DNA of 43,039 nucleotides from contig NZ_JAQPOK010000039.1 in the NCBI RefSeq assembly GCF_030068445.1, forward strand, positions 1 through 43,039, written 5' to 3'. This stretch comes from Roseofilum halophilum BLCC-M91. GTDB taxonomy: Bacteria; Cyanobacteriota; Cyanobacteriia; Cyanobacteriales; Desertifilaceae. Position numbers and translations under genes: made by a program. The notes under the pieces were generated by a model that was not told where the DNA came from, searched no databases, and worked only from the letters and a program-made list of their open reading frames with translations. Shown here piece after piece: positions 1-8,229 of the stretch; positions within the stretch are counted from its first letter, which is position 1, and each line of letters opens with the position of its first letter.

Positions 1-141
1 GTGACTTGAATGGGGCAATAAACATAAAAAATAGGGCGGCAGGGCATTGCGTCCTTAAAGCTCGTGGAGTCCGACGCAATAGCGGGACTGCGAAGCGAGA
101 AGCCCACACTATAGCGTCAGCTTAGTGTGGGAGTATGTCAC
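1..141 (+). mobile_element. Right end of an IS200/IS605/IS607-type TnpB element
   Basis: The end of a tnpB reading frame is followed by a hairpin with 9-bp arms (CCCACACTA at 103-111 and TAGTGTGGG at 123-131) and then GAGTATGTCAC. A hairpin overlapping the tnpB stop codon is typical of the right end of such elements and of the 3' part of their omega/reRNA guide scaffold. The left part lies outside the window. The exact boundary, about 141, is inferred from similarity to the right end of the element near 42.9 kb, which shares GGGAGTAT after its hairpin. Confidence 0.7.
3..125 (+). CDS. tnpB: TnpB-family RNA-guided nuclease/transposase accessory protein, C-terminal fragment (partial)
   Basis: The frame is open from the window edge to a TAG at 123-125 and encodes 40 residues. 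It begins DLNGAINIKNRAAGH, which matches the last RuvC motif and following helix of TnpB proteins (D-x-N-x-A-x-N-I-x-N-R-A-x-G-H), followed by the usual basic, poorly conserved tail. TnpB is a guide-RNA-dependent DNA endonuclease encoded by IS200/IS605 and IS607 elements. The start lies outside the window, so whether the gene is intact cannot be judged. The stop codon lies within the right-end hairpin. Confidence 0.75.
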   Translation, partial: DLNGAINIKNRAAGHCVLKARGVRRNSGTAKREAHTIASA

Positions 142-190
142 GGATTCATCGATCCTCTTTTCTTACTCAACCCTGTGTTCATAAATCGGC

Positions 191-628
191 ATGGCTCTCA
201 ATCCTGTATTTATTTGGCTAATTGCTGGCTTTATCCTCTGCGTGATGGAACTGTTTACCCCCACCGCTTTTATTGAGCTACTCATGGGAGTCGGAGCCTT
301 TGCGGTGGCTGGGGTGTCCTTATTGCTTCCTCAACTGGGGTTAGGAATACAAATTGGACTTTGGATGCTGTTCTCTTTGGGGTTGGTCTTAGGAACGCGC
401 AAACTCTTACCCAAGCGGACTCCCTATAGTATTGGTGATTCCCAGGAAGCGCAAACCTTAACCGAAATTTTACCCGGTCAACCCGGACGGGTGTTATATG
501 AAGGTAATTCTTGGTGGGCTAAGTGCGACGACCCCCAAGAGGCGATCGCCCCTGATGAAATGGTTTATGTTCTCCGTCGAGAAGGGAATACGTTAATCGT
601 GATTCCCCAAAAAATGCTCAATTCTTAA
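191..628 (+). CDS. NfeD-like membrane protein
   Basis: The product is 145 residues with three hydrophobic segments (about 7-25, 28-50 and 52-69) and a soluble C-terminal part (about 75-145) that reads like the OB-fold domain of NfeD/YbbK proteins. Members of this family partner with SPFH/stomatin proteins and are thought to organise or protect membrane microdomains. The next gene, 33 bp downstream on the same strand, is an SPFH protein, which is the standard pairing and supports the call strongly. No good Shine-Dalgarno precedes the ATG. Only the short form without a ClpP-like protease domain is present. Confidence 0.85.
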   Translation: MALNPVFIWLIAGFILCVMELFTPTAFIELLMGVGAFAVAGVSLLLPQLGLGIQIGLWMLFSLGLVLGTRKLLPKRTPYSIGDSQEAQTLTEILPGQPGRVLYEGNSWWAKCDDPQEAIAPDEMVYVLRREGNTLIVIPQKMLNS

Positions 629-661
629 AGAACTTGAATTAAATGATATGGAGGTTTTCCC

Positions 662-1690
662 ATGGGTGAACTATTTGGTCTACTCGTTGCTCTATTTGTC
701 GGGGGTAGTGCTTTATCTTGCATTAAAATCGTTAAACAAAGCGAACAAATGCTGGTAGAAAGTCTAGGAAAATATAATGGTAAAAAACTCGAACCCGGCT
801 TAAATTTTTTAGTCCCTGTAGTCGATCGCATTTCTTTCAAAGAAACCACTCGCGAAAAGGTTCTCGATGTCCCGGCGCAACAATGTATTACCCGTGATAA
901 TGTATCGATTAGCGTGGATGCCGTCGTCTATTGGAAGATAATGGATTTAGAAAAAGCCTATTATCGGGTGGAAAATTTGAACGCGGCAATGACCAATTTA
1001 GTGCTAACTCAGATCCGCGCCGAAATGGGTCAATTAGAGTTAGACCAAACCTTTACCGCTCGTTCAGAAGTGAATGAAGTTCTGTTGCGAGAATTGGATA
1101 TTTCTACCGATCCTTGGGGCATTAAAGTCACAAGAGTAGAATTGCGGGATATTGTCCCCTCTAAAGCCGTGCAAGATTCCATGGAGCTGCAAATGTCTGC
1201 CGAACGGAAAAAACGGGCAGCCATTTTAACTTCGGAAGGAGAAAGAGATTCAGCCATTAACAGTGCCAAAGGACGGGCAGAAGCCCAGGTTTTAGACGCG
1301 GAAGCGCGGCAAAAAGCAGCAATTTTAGATGCGGAAGCGCAACAAAAAGCGACGGTCTTAAGGGCGCAAGCAGAACGGCAACAATCGGTATTAAAAGCCC
1401 AAGGAACCGCCGAAGCCATGCAAATTATTACCAAGATGCTCAAAGCCGATCCGAGAGCCAAGGATTCACTGCAATTTTTAATCGCCCAAAACTATATGGA
1501 TATGGGCATGAAAATTGGCAGTAGCGAGAGCAGTAAGGTAATGTTTATGGACCCTCGCAGTATTCCCTCTGCCCTGGAGGGAATGCGGTCAATTGTCGGT
1601 GATGCGGTGACTTCCTTAGACTCAGAAGAGGTGAATACCATGCCTAGTGAATTAGACCAGGATTTAAAAGCTATGCGATCGCAATCTTAA
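662..1690 (+). CDS. SPFH/band 7 (stomatin-like) membrane protein
   Basis: This 342-residue protein has one N-terminal membrane segment (about 4-22), an SPFH domain (about 23-190), and a long Ala/Glu/Gln-rich coiled coil (about 185-255) made of near-repeats around [11 protein letters not shown]. This is the architecture of QmcA/stomatin proteins, which oligomerise on membranes and recruit NfeD-type partners. A Shine-Dalgarno-like GGAGG (651-655) lies just upstream of the ATG. It forms an operon with the NfeD-like gene before it. A hairpin (1701-1717) follows the stop. Confidence 0.9.
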   Translation: MGELFGLLVALFVGGSALSCIKIVKQSEQMLVESLGKYNGKKLEPGLNFLVPVVDRISFKETTREKVLDVPAQQCITRDNVSISVDAVVYWKIMDLEKAYYRVENLNAAMTNLVLTQIRAEMGQLELDQTFTARSEVNEVLLRELDISTDPWGIKVTRVELRDIVPSKAVQDSMELQMSAERKKRAAILTSEGERDSAINSAKGRAEAQVLDAEARQKAAILDAEAQQKATVLRAQAERQQSVLKAQGTAEAMQIITKMLKADPRAKDSLQFLIAQNYMDMGMKIGSSESSKVMFMDPRSIPSALEGMRSIVGDAVTSLDSEEVNTMPSELDQDLKAMRSQS

Positions 1691-1700
1691 AGTAAGGAGT

Positions 1701-1717
1701 GGGAGCATCTTGCTCCC
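1701..1717 (+). repeat. Short perfect hairpin after the SPFH gene
   Basis: GGGAGCA, loop TCT, TGCTCCC. The stem is 7 bp and begins 11 nt after the SPFH stop codon. There is no T-run after it, so it is at best a weak terminator or RNA-stabilising hairpin. Confidence 0.5.
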
Positions 1718-1719
1718 TA

Positions 1720-1838
1720 GTGCCGTGACACAGCTAAAAATGTGCATTAGCGTAGGGTGGGTTAGGCGGCTAAAACCTAGACTCTGACAGCAATCTATCA
1801 ATCCGCCGTAACCCACCATTTTAGGGTTGTCACGGCAG
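1720..1838. mobile_element. MITE-like element 1 (119 bp, TA target duplication)
   Basis: The ends are GTGCCGTGACA (1720-1730) and TGTCACGGCAG (1828-1838), an inverted repeat with one mismatch at the outermost base. The similarity continues imperfectly inward (CTAAAA near 1734, TTTTAG near 1819). TA flanks both sides (1718-1719 and 1839-1840), as for IS630/Tc1-mariner-type insertions. The interior holds a second palindrome, GGTGGGTTA...GGCGG against CCGCC...TAACCCACC. It encodes no protein. Confidence 0.7.
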
Positions 1839-1840
1839 TA

Positions 1841-1991
1841 GTGGACTGTTTCATCTAATTTGATGCATTAGAGGAGTGGGTAGCGTAGCGTGTCCGCAGG
1901 ACAAATATCTTGCTCGCTGTTGTTTTCCCTAGCGAGCGAGACGCTCGCACTCCGGGAAACCTATCGCCCTATTTTAGCTTAAACAGTCCAG
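1841..1991. mobile_element. MITE-like element 2 (151 bp), abutting element 1
   Basis: The ends are GTGGACTGTTT (1841-1851) and AAACAGTCCAG (1981-1991), inverted with the outermost base differing. Both sides are flanked by TA (1839-1840 and 1992-1993), and the left TA is the same dinucleotide that bounds element 1. The inside contains GTCCGCAGGAC and GCGAGCG-AGA-CGCTCGC hairpins, which look like further short palindromes nested within it. There is no coding capacity. Confidence 0.65.
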
Positions 1992-1995
1992 TAGA

Positions 1996-2049
1996 GTGGG
2001 CAGGAGGATAAGTGACATGATTCAACTTCTACAAGCAGAGCCTGCCCAC
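1996..2049. repeat. Inverted repeat GTGGGCAGG / CCTGCCCAC
   Basis: Nine-base arms at 1996-2004 and 2041-2049 enclose 36 nt. It lies between MITE-like element 2 and the 3' end of the Fur-family gene. The arms resemble those of the longer palindrome at 2678-2702, so this may be a decayed member of the same short-palindrome family. Confidence 0.45.
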
Positions 2050-2099
2050 CTTACCCATGGACTACCCATGGAATCGATTCAAAGCTCACCAACACCCTC

Positions 2100-2498
2100 T
2101 TAAAGCTCGGAAGCGGGTAACAGTTGGCACTGTTCACACAGTCCAAAAAATTCTAGGGTATGATAGAAGATTTTGAACTCGTAGGATTTTTGCAGACTCG
2201 TTTCTAGGTCATGCACGGGACATTCCGGGAGTATAATCGACTCACCACATCTTAAGCAAGTTAAGTGATGTCGATCCTGTTCAATCGAGGTATAGACTGC
2301 TTCCCCATTAGGTAAGGTGCGAGATTGGATCGCACCTTTTTGTTTGAGTCCTTCTAGAGCGCGATAGATCGTTGCTAGTCCGGTGGTTTGACTGCGACTG
2401 CGTAGTTCAACATAGATATCTTGAGCAGAGAGCGATCGCTGAATCTCTTTCAGAAGTGTAATAATTTTCTGTTGACTGCGAGTATACTTAGATTTCAT
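2100..2498 (-). CDS. Fur-family metalloregulator, probably Zur-like
   Basis: This 132-residue protein has an N-terminal winged helix (about 1-75, with the recognition-helix motif GLATIYRALEGL) and a C-terminal dimerisation domain. C81/C84 (TCLRCG) and C121/C124 (LCEQC) would form the structural Cys4 zinc site. The sensory-site candidates H77/H78, C93, H96, H113 and E116 include a Cys, which fits zinc-sensing Zur better than iron-sensing Fur or peroxide-sensing PerR. This subtype is my inference. The gene stands alone. A Fur-superfamily-like palindrome lies immediately upstream of its start, which suggests autoregulation. Confidence 0.85.
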   Translation of the reverse strand: MKSKYTRSQQKIITLLKEIQRSLSAQDIYVELRSRSQTTGLATIYRALEGLKQKGAIQSRTLPNGEAVYTSIEQDRHHLTCLRCGESIILPECPVHDLETSLQKSYEFKIFYHTLEFFGLCEQCQLLPASEL

Positions 2499-2503
2499 GA
2501 CCA

Positions 2504-2518
2504 GTATAATAATTAAAA
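2504..2518 (-). promoter_or_regulatory. Fur-superfamily (Zur/PerR-type) operator candidate
   Basis: GTATAATAATTAAAA starts 5 nt upstream of the fur-family start codon. It matches 12 of the 14 specified positions of the PerR-box consensus TTATAATNATTATAA and the central ATAATNATTA core of cyanobacterial Zur boxes. The surroundings are generally AT-rich, so a chance match is possible. If real, it would serve for autorepression. Confidence 0.45.
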
Positions 2519-2598
2519 TTGTAATTAAAACTCAAGTATTACCCCAACGGAAAGGCTTTGTGTAATGCTTGTCTTGGTGAAATTTTCCTCATCGCTCG

Positions 2599-2636
2599 CT
2601 CGCCAACCAATTCTCTACTCGCCAACCAATTCTCTA
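2599..2636. repeat. 19-bp perfect tandem duplication
   Basis: CTCGCCAACCAATTCTCTA occurs twice back to back (2599-2617 and 2618-2636) in the spacer between the Fur-family gene and the end of htpG. It looks like a recent slippage or duplication event. Confidence 0.8.
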
Positions 2637-2677
2637 ACTGCAAATTGGGAATTTCTCTAAAATGATGAGCTATAGGG

Positions 2678-2702
2678 GTAGGGTGGGCACTGCCCACCCT
2701 AC
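2678..2702. repeat. Near-perfect palindrome after htpG
   Basis: GTAGGGTGGGCA, then C, then TGCCCACCCTAC, giving 12-base arms. It lies 16 nt beyond the htpG stop. Similar GTAGGG-type palindromes sit at other gene ends in this window (8110-8166, 16553-16581, 31328-31361). It may help end or stabilise the htpG transcript, but there is no T-run. Confidence 0.7.
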
Positions 2703-2717
2703 AAATTGGCTTGATAA

Positions 2718-4694
2718 TTACGCTTTCGCCGTTAAGCGGGTTAAAACCTGCGTCGAGCGATCGACAAAAGACTTCATTCCACCGGAATCAAAGCCTTTTT
2801 GTGCCATCAGAGCCAAATCATAAACTTGATGACAAATCAGATTGGCTAATTCCGCAGAAGGGGAAGATCCTTCACCGGAAATGATTGTGCCTTGACTCAA
2901 GCGCAATAAATCTTGAATCAGTGGATGAGCGGTATTGACTAACAGAATATGCTCTTCGGGAAACTTCGCTGTTTCTTGTTGGAACATGGCGTTCATTTCC
3001 TGCAAGCGGCGCATAAATTCGGGCAATAATACCATGGCGGGTGGATTTTGTTCGTTATTATTGCCTTTCAAGGATTCGGTGCGAATCTGAAGTTTGGGTT
3101 TATTAAGGGCTTTCTCGAACAGTTCTTTAATCTGTTCGCTGGCAGTGGTATTGGTTTTCGGATCGACAATTTCCTTGTCGTTTTCCTTATCCAATAATTG
3201 CTCGTCAATTTCGGCATCCACGCGGGAGAATTTGACATCAGAATGCTCGCGCTCTAGGAAGCTGATAAAGTGAGGATCGATGAAGGAGTCCATATAGAGA
3301 ACTTCTAACCCTTGATTTTGGTGAAGTTGGATATAGGTTCCTTGGTTGACTTCATCGGTGCAGTAGAAGACGCGATTTTCGTGGCGCTCTTTGTTGCGCT
3401 CTAGGTATTCTTTTAAGGTGCTATAGGTGTGTCCTTGAGCGTCTTTGTTGCTGGGTTGAACCTCTTGCCAAGCGTCTCCTTCTTCTGCTTGTACTTGTAC
3501 TTCTGGGGTAGTCTCGGCAGTTTCGCCGTCCCAAGTGGTACGGTAGATGATGATATCTTCGACTTGGTTCTTAAATTTGTCGTCGTTGAGACAGCCAAAT
3601 TTAACGAATGTGCCTAAGTCTTTCCAGCTCTTGATGTAGTCTTCGCGGGAGTCGCGGTATTGTTCTTTGAGGCGATCGCCGACTTTCTTGGCCACAAAGT
3701 CTGCTATCCTGCGGACGGTGCGATCCATTTGCAGAGCAGATCGAGATACATTCAGGGGAATATCGGGACTGTCAATCACCCCGCGCATGGGAAGCAGGAA
3801 TTTAGGGATAATTTCCTCGCAATGCTCAGAGACAAACACCTGATTGCAGAACAGCTTAATCTGTCCTTTGGTGACATCCACATCCGGCTTAAGTTTGGGG
3901 AAATAGAGAATCCCGTTGAGCAGGAAAGGATAATCGGTTTTCAGATGAATCCACAGCAGGGGTTCTTCTTGGAAGGGATAGAGATAGCGATAAAACTCTA
4001 GATAGTCCTCATCCGTGAGATCTTGGGGAGATTTACGCCAGAGAGCATCCCGCTTATTAATTTGCTCTCCATCGAGCATAATCGAAACGGGCATAAAATC
4101 ACAGTAGGTTTTCACCAACTGTTTAATCCGCGTCGGTTCTAAGTATTCTTCCTCTTCATCCATCAGAGTCAGAATAATGGTTGTTCCACGGGTGGTACGC
4201 TCCGAATCTTCGAGCTTAAACGCTGGGGAACCATCACAAGTCCAGTGAACCGCTTGCGCTCCTTCCCGATAAGAAAGGGTATCGATTTCTACTTGTTTAG
4301 CCACCATGAAGGAAGAATAAAAGCCTAGACCAAAGTGGCCGATGATCCCTTCTTCTGTGGTTCCCTTATACTTTTCTAGGAATTCTTCGGCGCTAGAAAA
4401 GGCAACTTGGTTAATATATTTTTTGACTTCATCGGCACTCATACCGATGCCATTATCGCTAATGGAGAGGGTTTTCTTCTCTTTATCAAGAGTAATCACG
4501 ATTTCGGGTTCTCCGACTTCACCGGAAAATTCATCGGTGTGGGAGACCATTTTTAATTTGGCGATCGCATCTACCGCGTTAGAAACCAATTCCCGAAAGA
4601 AAATCTCATGGTCAGAATAGAGGGATTTTTTGATAATCGGGAAAATATTCTCGGTATGAATATTGATTGTGCCTTGTTCAAGTACAGTCGTCAT
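2718..4694 (-). CDS. htpG: Molecular chaperone HtpG (Hsp90)
   Basis: This 658-residue protein has the standard bacterial Hsp90 architecture. The N-terminal GHKL ATPase shows NAVDA (near 40), DNGIGM (near 82) and GHFGLGFYSSFMV (near 120-135). A middle client-binding domain contains the conserved NVSRSALQ segment (about 318), and a C-terminal dimerisation domain follows. HtpG is a cytosolic ATP-driven chaperone. In cyanobacteria it is known to support heat and oxidative tolerance and phycobilisome linker folding. The gene is monocistronic. No CIRCE element is visible upstream. An acidic stretch in the middle domain (around 400-425) looks like a normal variable loop. Confidence 0.97.
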   Translation of the reverse strand: MTTVLEQGTINIHTENIFPIIKKSLYSDHEIFFRELVSNAVDAIAKLKMVSHTDEFSGEVGEPEIVITLDKEKKTLSISDNGIGMSADEVKKYINQVAFSSAEEFLEKYKGTTEEGIIGHFGLGFYSSFMVAKQVEIDTLSYREGAQAVHWTCDGSPAFKLEDSERTTRGTTIILTLMDEEEEYLEPTRIKQLVKTYCDFMPVSIMLDGEQINKRDALWRKSPQDLTDEDYLEFYRYLYPFQEEPLLWIHLKTDYPFLLNGILYFPKLKPDVDVTKGQIKLFCNQVFVSEHCEEIIPKFLLPMRGVIDSPDIPLNVSRSALQMDRTVRRIADFVAKKVGDRLKEQYRDSREDYIKSWKDLGTFVKFGCLNDDKFKNQVEDIIIYRTTWDGETAETTPEVQVQAEEGDAWQEVQPSNKDAQGHTYSTLKEYLERNKERHENRVFYCTDEVNQGTYIQLHQNQGLEVLYMDSFIDPHFISFLEREHSDVKFSRVDAEIDEQLLDKENDKEIVDPKTNTTASEQIKELFEKALNKPKLQIRTESLKGNNNEQNPPAMVLLPEFMRRLQEMNAMFQQETAKFPEEHILLVNTAHPLIQDLLRLSQGTIISGEGSSPSAELANLICHQVYDLALMAQKGFDSGGMKSFVDRSTQVLTRLTAKA

Positions 4695-4878
4695 CGTTGA
4701 TAATAAAGGATAGCGAGAAGTGACATAGATAGATATTCTAATTTTGGAAGATGGAGGCCAGTTTGCCTAGACGACTGCACCGTACCGTTGATTCGGATCT
4801 CCCTACTTTATAGAGGTTTTGATAGCGCTCTTCTGCCACTCTCGGAAAATGACAGAAGACGGGGGAGGCGATCGCCGT

Positions 4879-5208
4879 TTAAGATTGGGGACGGATTTCA
4901 CTACAAACTTGATAGAACGTGGTTACCGGAGGCTCAACAAACAACGGTAGCATCTTGTGTAAAATTTTTTCATTGGCCTCATTCTTATTGGCTTCCATAT
5001 CCTCAATATGATCCCAGAAGATCACGGCAATTCCCCGGTCTGTTCCCGGTTCCTGTAGCAAGTAGGCTCCCTCAAATCCCTGGCTATAGGTGGCGATCGC
5101 CTCTTCGTACAGCTCTCGTGCTTCGGCAAACTTACCTGGCTTAAATTCACCTACCGCCACATAAGCATACTTGTAATTGGGTTTAAGATAATCTAAAAAT
5201 TCACTCAT
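4879..5208 (-). CDS. Small protein, dimeric alpha/beta-barrel (antibiotic-monooxygenase-like) fold suspected
   Basis: The product is 109 residues from the ATG at 5208. A GTG four codons upstream (5220) is possible, but the ATG begins the more natural sequence MSEFLDYLK. The order of strands and helices (YAYVAVGEFKPGKFAEARELYEEAI, then GFEGAYLLQEPGTDRGIAVIFWD) resembles ABM-like or DUF1330-like ferredoxin-fold proteins, which form dimeric barrels. No catalytic residue can be assigned. It stands alone between htpG and a secreted protein. The fold call is a judgement from pattern only. Confidence 0.65.
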   Translation of the reverse strand: MSEFLDYLKPNYKYAYVAVGEFKPGKFAEARELYEEAIATYSQGFEGAYLLQEPGTDRGIAVIFWDHIEDMEANKNEANEKILHKMLPLFVEPPVTTFYQVCSEIRPQS

Positions 5209-5324
5209 GGTTTCGCTCACACCTTCACGCGATCGCTTAGTTGCCGTTAATAGTTTGCCATAGCTTGGGGAGGATTCATCCGGATTTGGGGACGGGGAGA
5301 TTCCCTATTCCCCATTCCCTCCTG

Positions 5325-5942
5325 CTATCGACTGGGAATACCTAACTGATCTAAATCCGGTTCAATACCAGGAATCAGGGGTAGGGGTGGAGGCGCTCCG
5401 GGAGTGGGGGCTAAAGGTTGGCCAACCCTGGATAAATCGGGATAAAATCCTCTGGGTTGCTCGCGAGCTTCAATGCAATCACCGATCGCCGTTTGGGGAG
5501 TTAAATCCATATCCCGACTGATCCCCACCACACATTGGGCAAAGCGTCGGGGTAAGAGCGATCGCCGACAAGTCTCTAGTACAGTGCTGGCGATCAGATC
5601 CGATTCATCGATGCCATTAATATCAGTGACGCAACTGGCCAAATCTAGGGGACGGCGCACTTGCCGACAGGTAGACAAGGCGGCTGCGGGATCAATATCA
5701 TCATTATCATTGGCAATTCCGATGACACATCCGGAAATATCCCTGGGATATAAGGCAGCACCACAAGCCTTAGAGCGCTCTGGGGCAGAGATTCCCATCT
5801 GAGCTAACTCATAATCACAGGTTTCAAAGCCATTGCGGGCGATCGCCGGTTCCGGGGGCACAAGTACAGCACTGAAGGCGACCAAAACCCCACCCATCAA
5901 AGGACTCAAGGCAGACATTAGGCGAAATTTAGGATTAGACAT
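5325..5942 (-). CDS. Secreted protein with three Cys-pair repeats and a Pro-rich tail
   Basis: I do not recognise the family. The 205-residue product has an N-terminal hydrophobic signal segment (about 9-35, with a plausible cleavage after AIARN or AIA). Eight cysteines follow at 42, 60, 72, 92, 104, 125, 137 and 156. Pairs 60/72, 92/104 and 125/137 are each 12 apart, and the units repeat every 32-33 residues, each with the core P/L-x-D/F-x-x-C-V-x-x-I. The tail (about 160-205) is rich in Pro and Leu. This suggests a disulfide-stabilised helical repeat protein of the periplasm or cell surface. No partner gene is adjacent. Confidence 0.7.
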   Translation of the reverse strand: MSNPKFRLMSALSPLMGGVLVAFSAVLVPPEPAIARNGFETCDYELAQMGISAPERSKACGAALYPRDISGCVIGIANDNDDIDPAAALSTCRQVRRPLDLASCVTDINGIDESDLIASTVLETCRRSLLPRRFAQCVVGISRDMDLTPQTAIGDCIEAREQPRGFYPDLSRVGQPLAPTPGAPPPLPLIPGIEPDLDQLGIPSR

Positions 5943-6093
5943 CCTGACAACTCCTCACAAAACACAACAGGGCCAGCAGTTGTTTCTAATTATTGCCTGA
6001 AGTGAGATTAGAAGCTACAACTGCTCTCTAATAATTTACAGTGGATAAGGTATGGAAAACTAAGTTTATAGAAAACAGAGGACACCTTAACCT

Positions 6094-8004
6094 ATGCATT
6101 TAAGTGAACTCACTCACCCCAACCAATTACATGGCCTGTCCATTGCCCAATTGGAACAAGTCGCACGTCAGATCCGAGAAAAGCATCTACAAACGATCGC
6201 GGCTAGTGGAGGGCATTTAGGCCCTGGTTTAGGGGTGGTTGAACTGACCTTAGCCCTGTATCAAACCCTGGATCTTGACCACGATAAAGTCGTTTGGGAT
6301 GTGGGTCACCAAGCCTATCCCCATAAAATGATTACGGGACGCTACAACGAATTTCATACGTTACGGCAAAAAGATGGCATTGCGGGCTATTTAAAGCGAT
6401 CGGAGAGCAAATTTGACCATTTTGGTGCTGGACACGCTTCTACGAGCATTTCTGCGGCACTGGGAATGGCTTTGGCACGGGATAGGATGGGCGAAAACTA
6501 TAACGTTGCTGCCATCATTGGAGATGGCTCGCTCACGGGAGGAATGGCCCTAGAAGCGATTAACCATGCCGGCCATTTACCCCATACACGGCTGTTGGTG
6601 ATCTTAAACGATAATGAAATGTCCATTTCCCCCAATGTGGGAGCCATTTCCCGGTATCTGAATAAAATGCGCCTGAGTCCGCAGATGCAGTTTTTGACGG
6701 ATAACTTGGAAGAACAGTTTAAGCATATTCCCTTCTTGGGCGAAACCTTTACCCCAGAGATGGAGAGAGTCAAGGAAGGGATGAAGCGCTTGGCGGTCTC
6801 TAAAGTTGGGGCCGTGATTGAGGAATTGGGCTTTACTTATATGGGGCCAGTGGATGGCCACGATCTACAGGAGCTAATCACCACGTTTGAGCAAGCGCAC
6901 CAAATCGAGGGGCCGGTTTTGGTGCATGTATCAACGACAAAAGGAAAAGGCTATGCGATCGCCGAAAACGATCAAGTCGGCTATCATGCCCAAAGTCCCT
7001 TTAACCTGGCAACCGGTAAGGCCATCCCCTCCAATAAGCCCAAACCCCCCTCCTATTCCAAAGTCTTTGCCCATACCCTCACCCAACTGGCCGAAAATAA
7101 TCCCAAGATTATCGGCATTACCGCAGCCATGGCCACGGGAACGGGTCTAGATAAACTCCACGCCAAATTACCCGACCAGTATATCGATGTGGGCATTGCC
7201 GAACAACATGCCGTGACCCTGGCTGCCGGGTTAGCCTGCGAAGGAATGCGGCCCGTCGCTGCCATTTATTCCACCTTCCTACAACGGGCCTACGACCAAG
7301 TAATTCATGATGTCTGTATCCAAAAACTCCCCGTCTTCTTCTGCTTAGACCGGGCGGGAATTGTCGGTGCAGATGGCCCCACCCACCAAGGAATGTATGA
7401 TATTTCCTACTTGCGCTGCTTGCCCAATTTGGTGCTGATGGCTCCCAAAGATGAAGGCGAACTGCAACGGATGATTGTCACGGGTATTGATTATACCGAT
7501 GGCCCGATCGCCATGCGCTATCCTCGCGGCAATGGTTACGGTGTGCCTCTGATGGAAGAAGGCTGGGAACCTCTGGAAATTGGTAAAGGGGAAATCCTAC
7601 GCAATGGCGATGATTTACTCCTAGTTGCCTATGGTTCCATGGTGCATCCTGCCCTACAGGTAGCCGAACTGTTGAGCGAATATGGCGTAGAAACCACCGT
7701 GGTTAATGCTCGCTTTGCCAAACCCCTAGATACGGAGTTGATTCTACCTTTAGCCGAAAAAATCGGTCGCGTCGTCACCCTGGAAGAAGGCAGCTTAATC
7801 GGTGGCTTTGGCTCTGGTATCGTAGAAGCGCTAATGGATGCCAATATCGTGGTTCCCGTTCAGCGTTTGGGTGTCCCCGATATCCTCGTGGATCATGCTA
7901 CGCCCGATCAATCGAAAACCGCTTTAGGATTAATGCCAGCACAAATGGCAGATTCGATCCGCGATCGTTTTTTCCAAAACCAGCCCACCCCCGTCAACGC
8001 TTAA
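6094..8004 (+). CDS. dxs: 1-deoxy-D-xylulose-5-phosphate synthase
   Basis: The enzyme condenses pyruvate with glyceraldehyde 3-phosphate, the first and flux-controlling step of the MEP pathway that supplies isoprenoids for carotenoids, the chlorophyll phytyl tail and quinones. The 636 residues match the usual length. The thiamine-diphosphate motif [18 protein letters not shown] lies near 150-167 with N about 30 residues on. HQAYPHKM (near 73) and the PTHQGMYD loop (near 430) are also present, followed by the C-terminal transketolase domain. A GAGGACA sequence precedes the ATG. The upstream spacer 5943-6093 shows no other gene. Confidence 0.97.
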   Translation: MHLSELTHPNQLHGLSIAQLEQVARQIREKHLQTIAASGGHLGPGLGVVELTLALYQTLDLDHDKVVWDVGHQAYPHKMITGRYNEFHTLRQKDGIAGYLKRSESKFDHFGAGHASTSISAALGMALARDRMGENYNVAAIIGDGSLTGGMALEAINHAGHLPHTRLLVILNDNEMSISPNVGAISRYLNKMRLSPQMQFLTDNLEEQFKHIPFLGETFTPEMERVKEGMKRLAVSKVGAVIEELGFTYMGPVDGHDLQELITTFEQAHQIEGPVLVHVSTTKGKGYAIAENDQVGYHAQSPFNLATGKAIPSNKPKPPSYSKVFAHTLTQLAENNPKIIGITAAMATGTGLDKLHAKLPDQYIDVGIAEQHAVTLAAGLACEGMRPVAAIYSTFLQRAYDQVIHDVCIQKLPVFFCLDRAGIVGADGPTHQGMYDISYLRCLPNLVLMAPKDEGELQRMIVTGIDYTDGPIAMRYPRGNGYGVPLMEEGWEPLEIGKGEILRNGDDLLLVAYGSMVHPALQVAELLSEYGVETTVVNARFAKPLDTELILPLAEKIGRVVTLEEGSLIGGFGSGIVEALMDANIVVPVQRLGVPDILVDHATPDQSKTALGLMPAQMADSIRDRFFQNQPTPVNA

Positions 8005-8109
8005 TTTTAGGGAATAGGGAATGGGGAATGGGGAATAAGCCATCTCCCCATCCCATCTACAACGCTTCTGGTTTGTATAGACGTAAACTCTGGAGGGAGA
8101 CAGAGAAGG

Positions 8110-8166
8110 GGGGCGGGTTTACAAAATGGGCTGGTGAGTCTTCTAGTTATGGGGTTAACCCGCCCC
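8110..8166. repeat. Inverted repeat GGGGCGGGTT / AACCCGCCCC
   Basis: Ten-base arms at 8110-8119 and 8157-8166, the right one followed by TACAAA. It belongs to the same GTAGGGGCGGGTT-type family as the block at 16.4 kb. The flanking 8015-8045 is low-complexity GGGAATRGGGAATGGG. No gene is visible in 8005-8229. Confidence 0.6.
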
Positions 8167-8229
8167 TACAAATCCATTGTTTCGGCTGTCGCCGACATGA
8201 AAATTGTTAATTGTTAATTGTTCATTGCC

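Noticed and set aside
625-849. Minus-strand frame of 74 codons across the NfeD/SPFH junction
   Set aside because: It is antisense to a well-supported SPFH gene and shows no family features.
8028-8210. 60-codon frame between dxs and the Rpn-like gene
   Set aside because: It runs through the low-complexity GGGAATGGGG and GGGGCGGGTT repeats, so it is noise.
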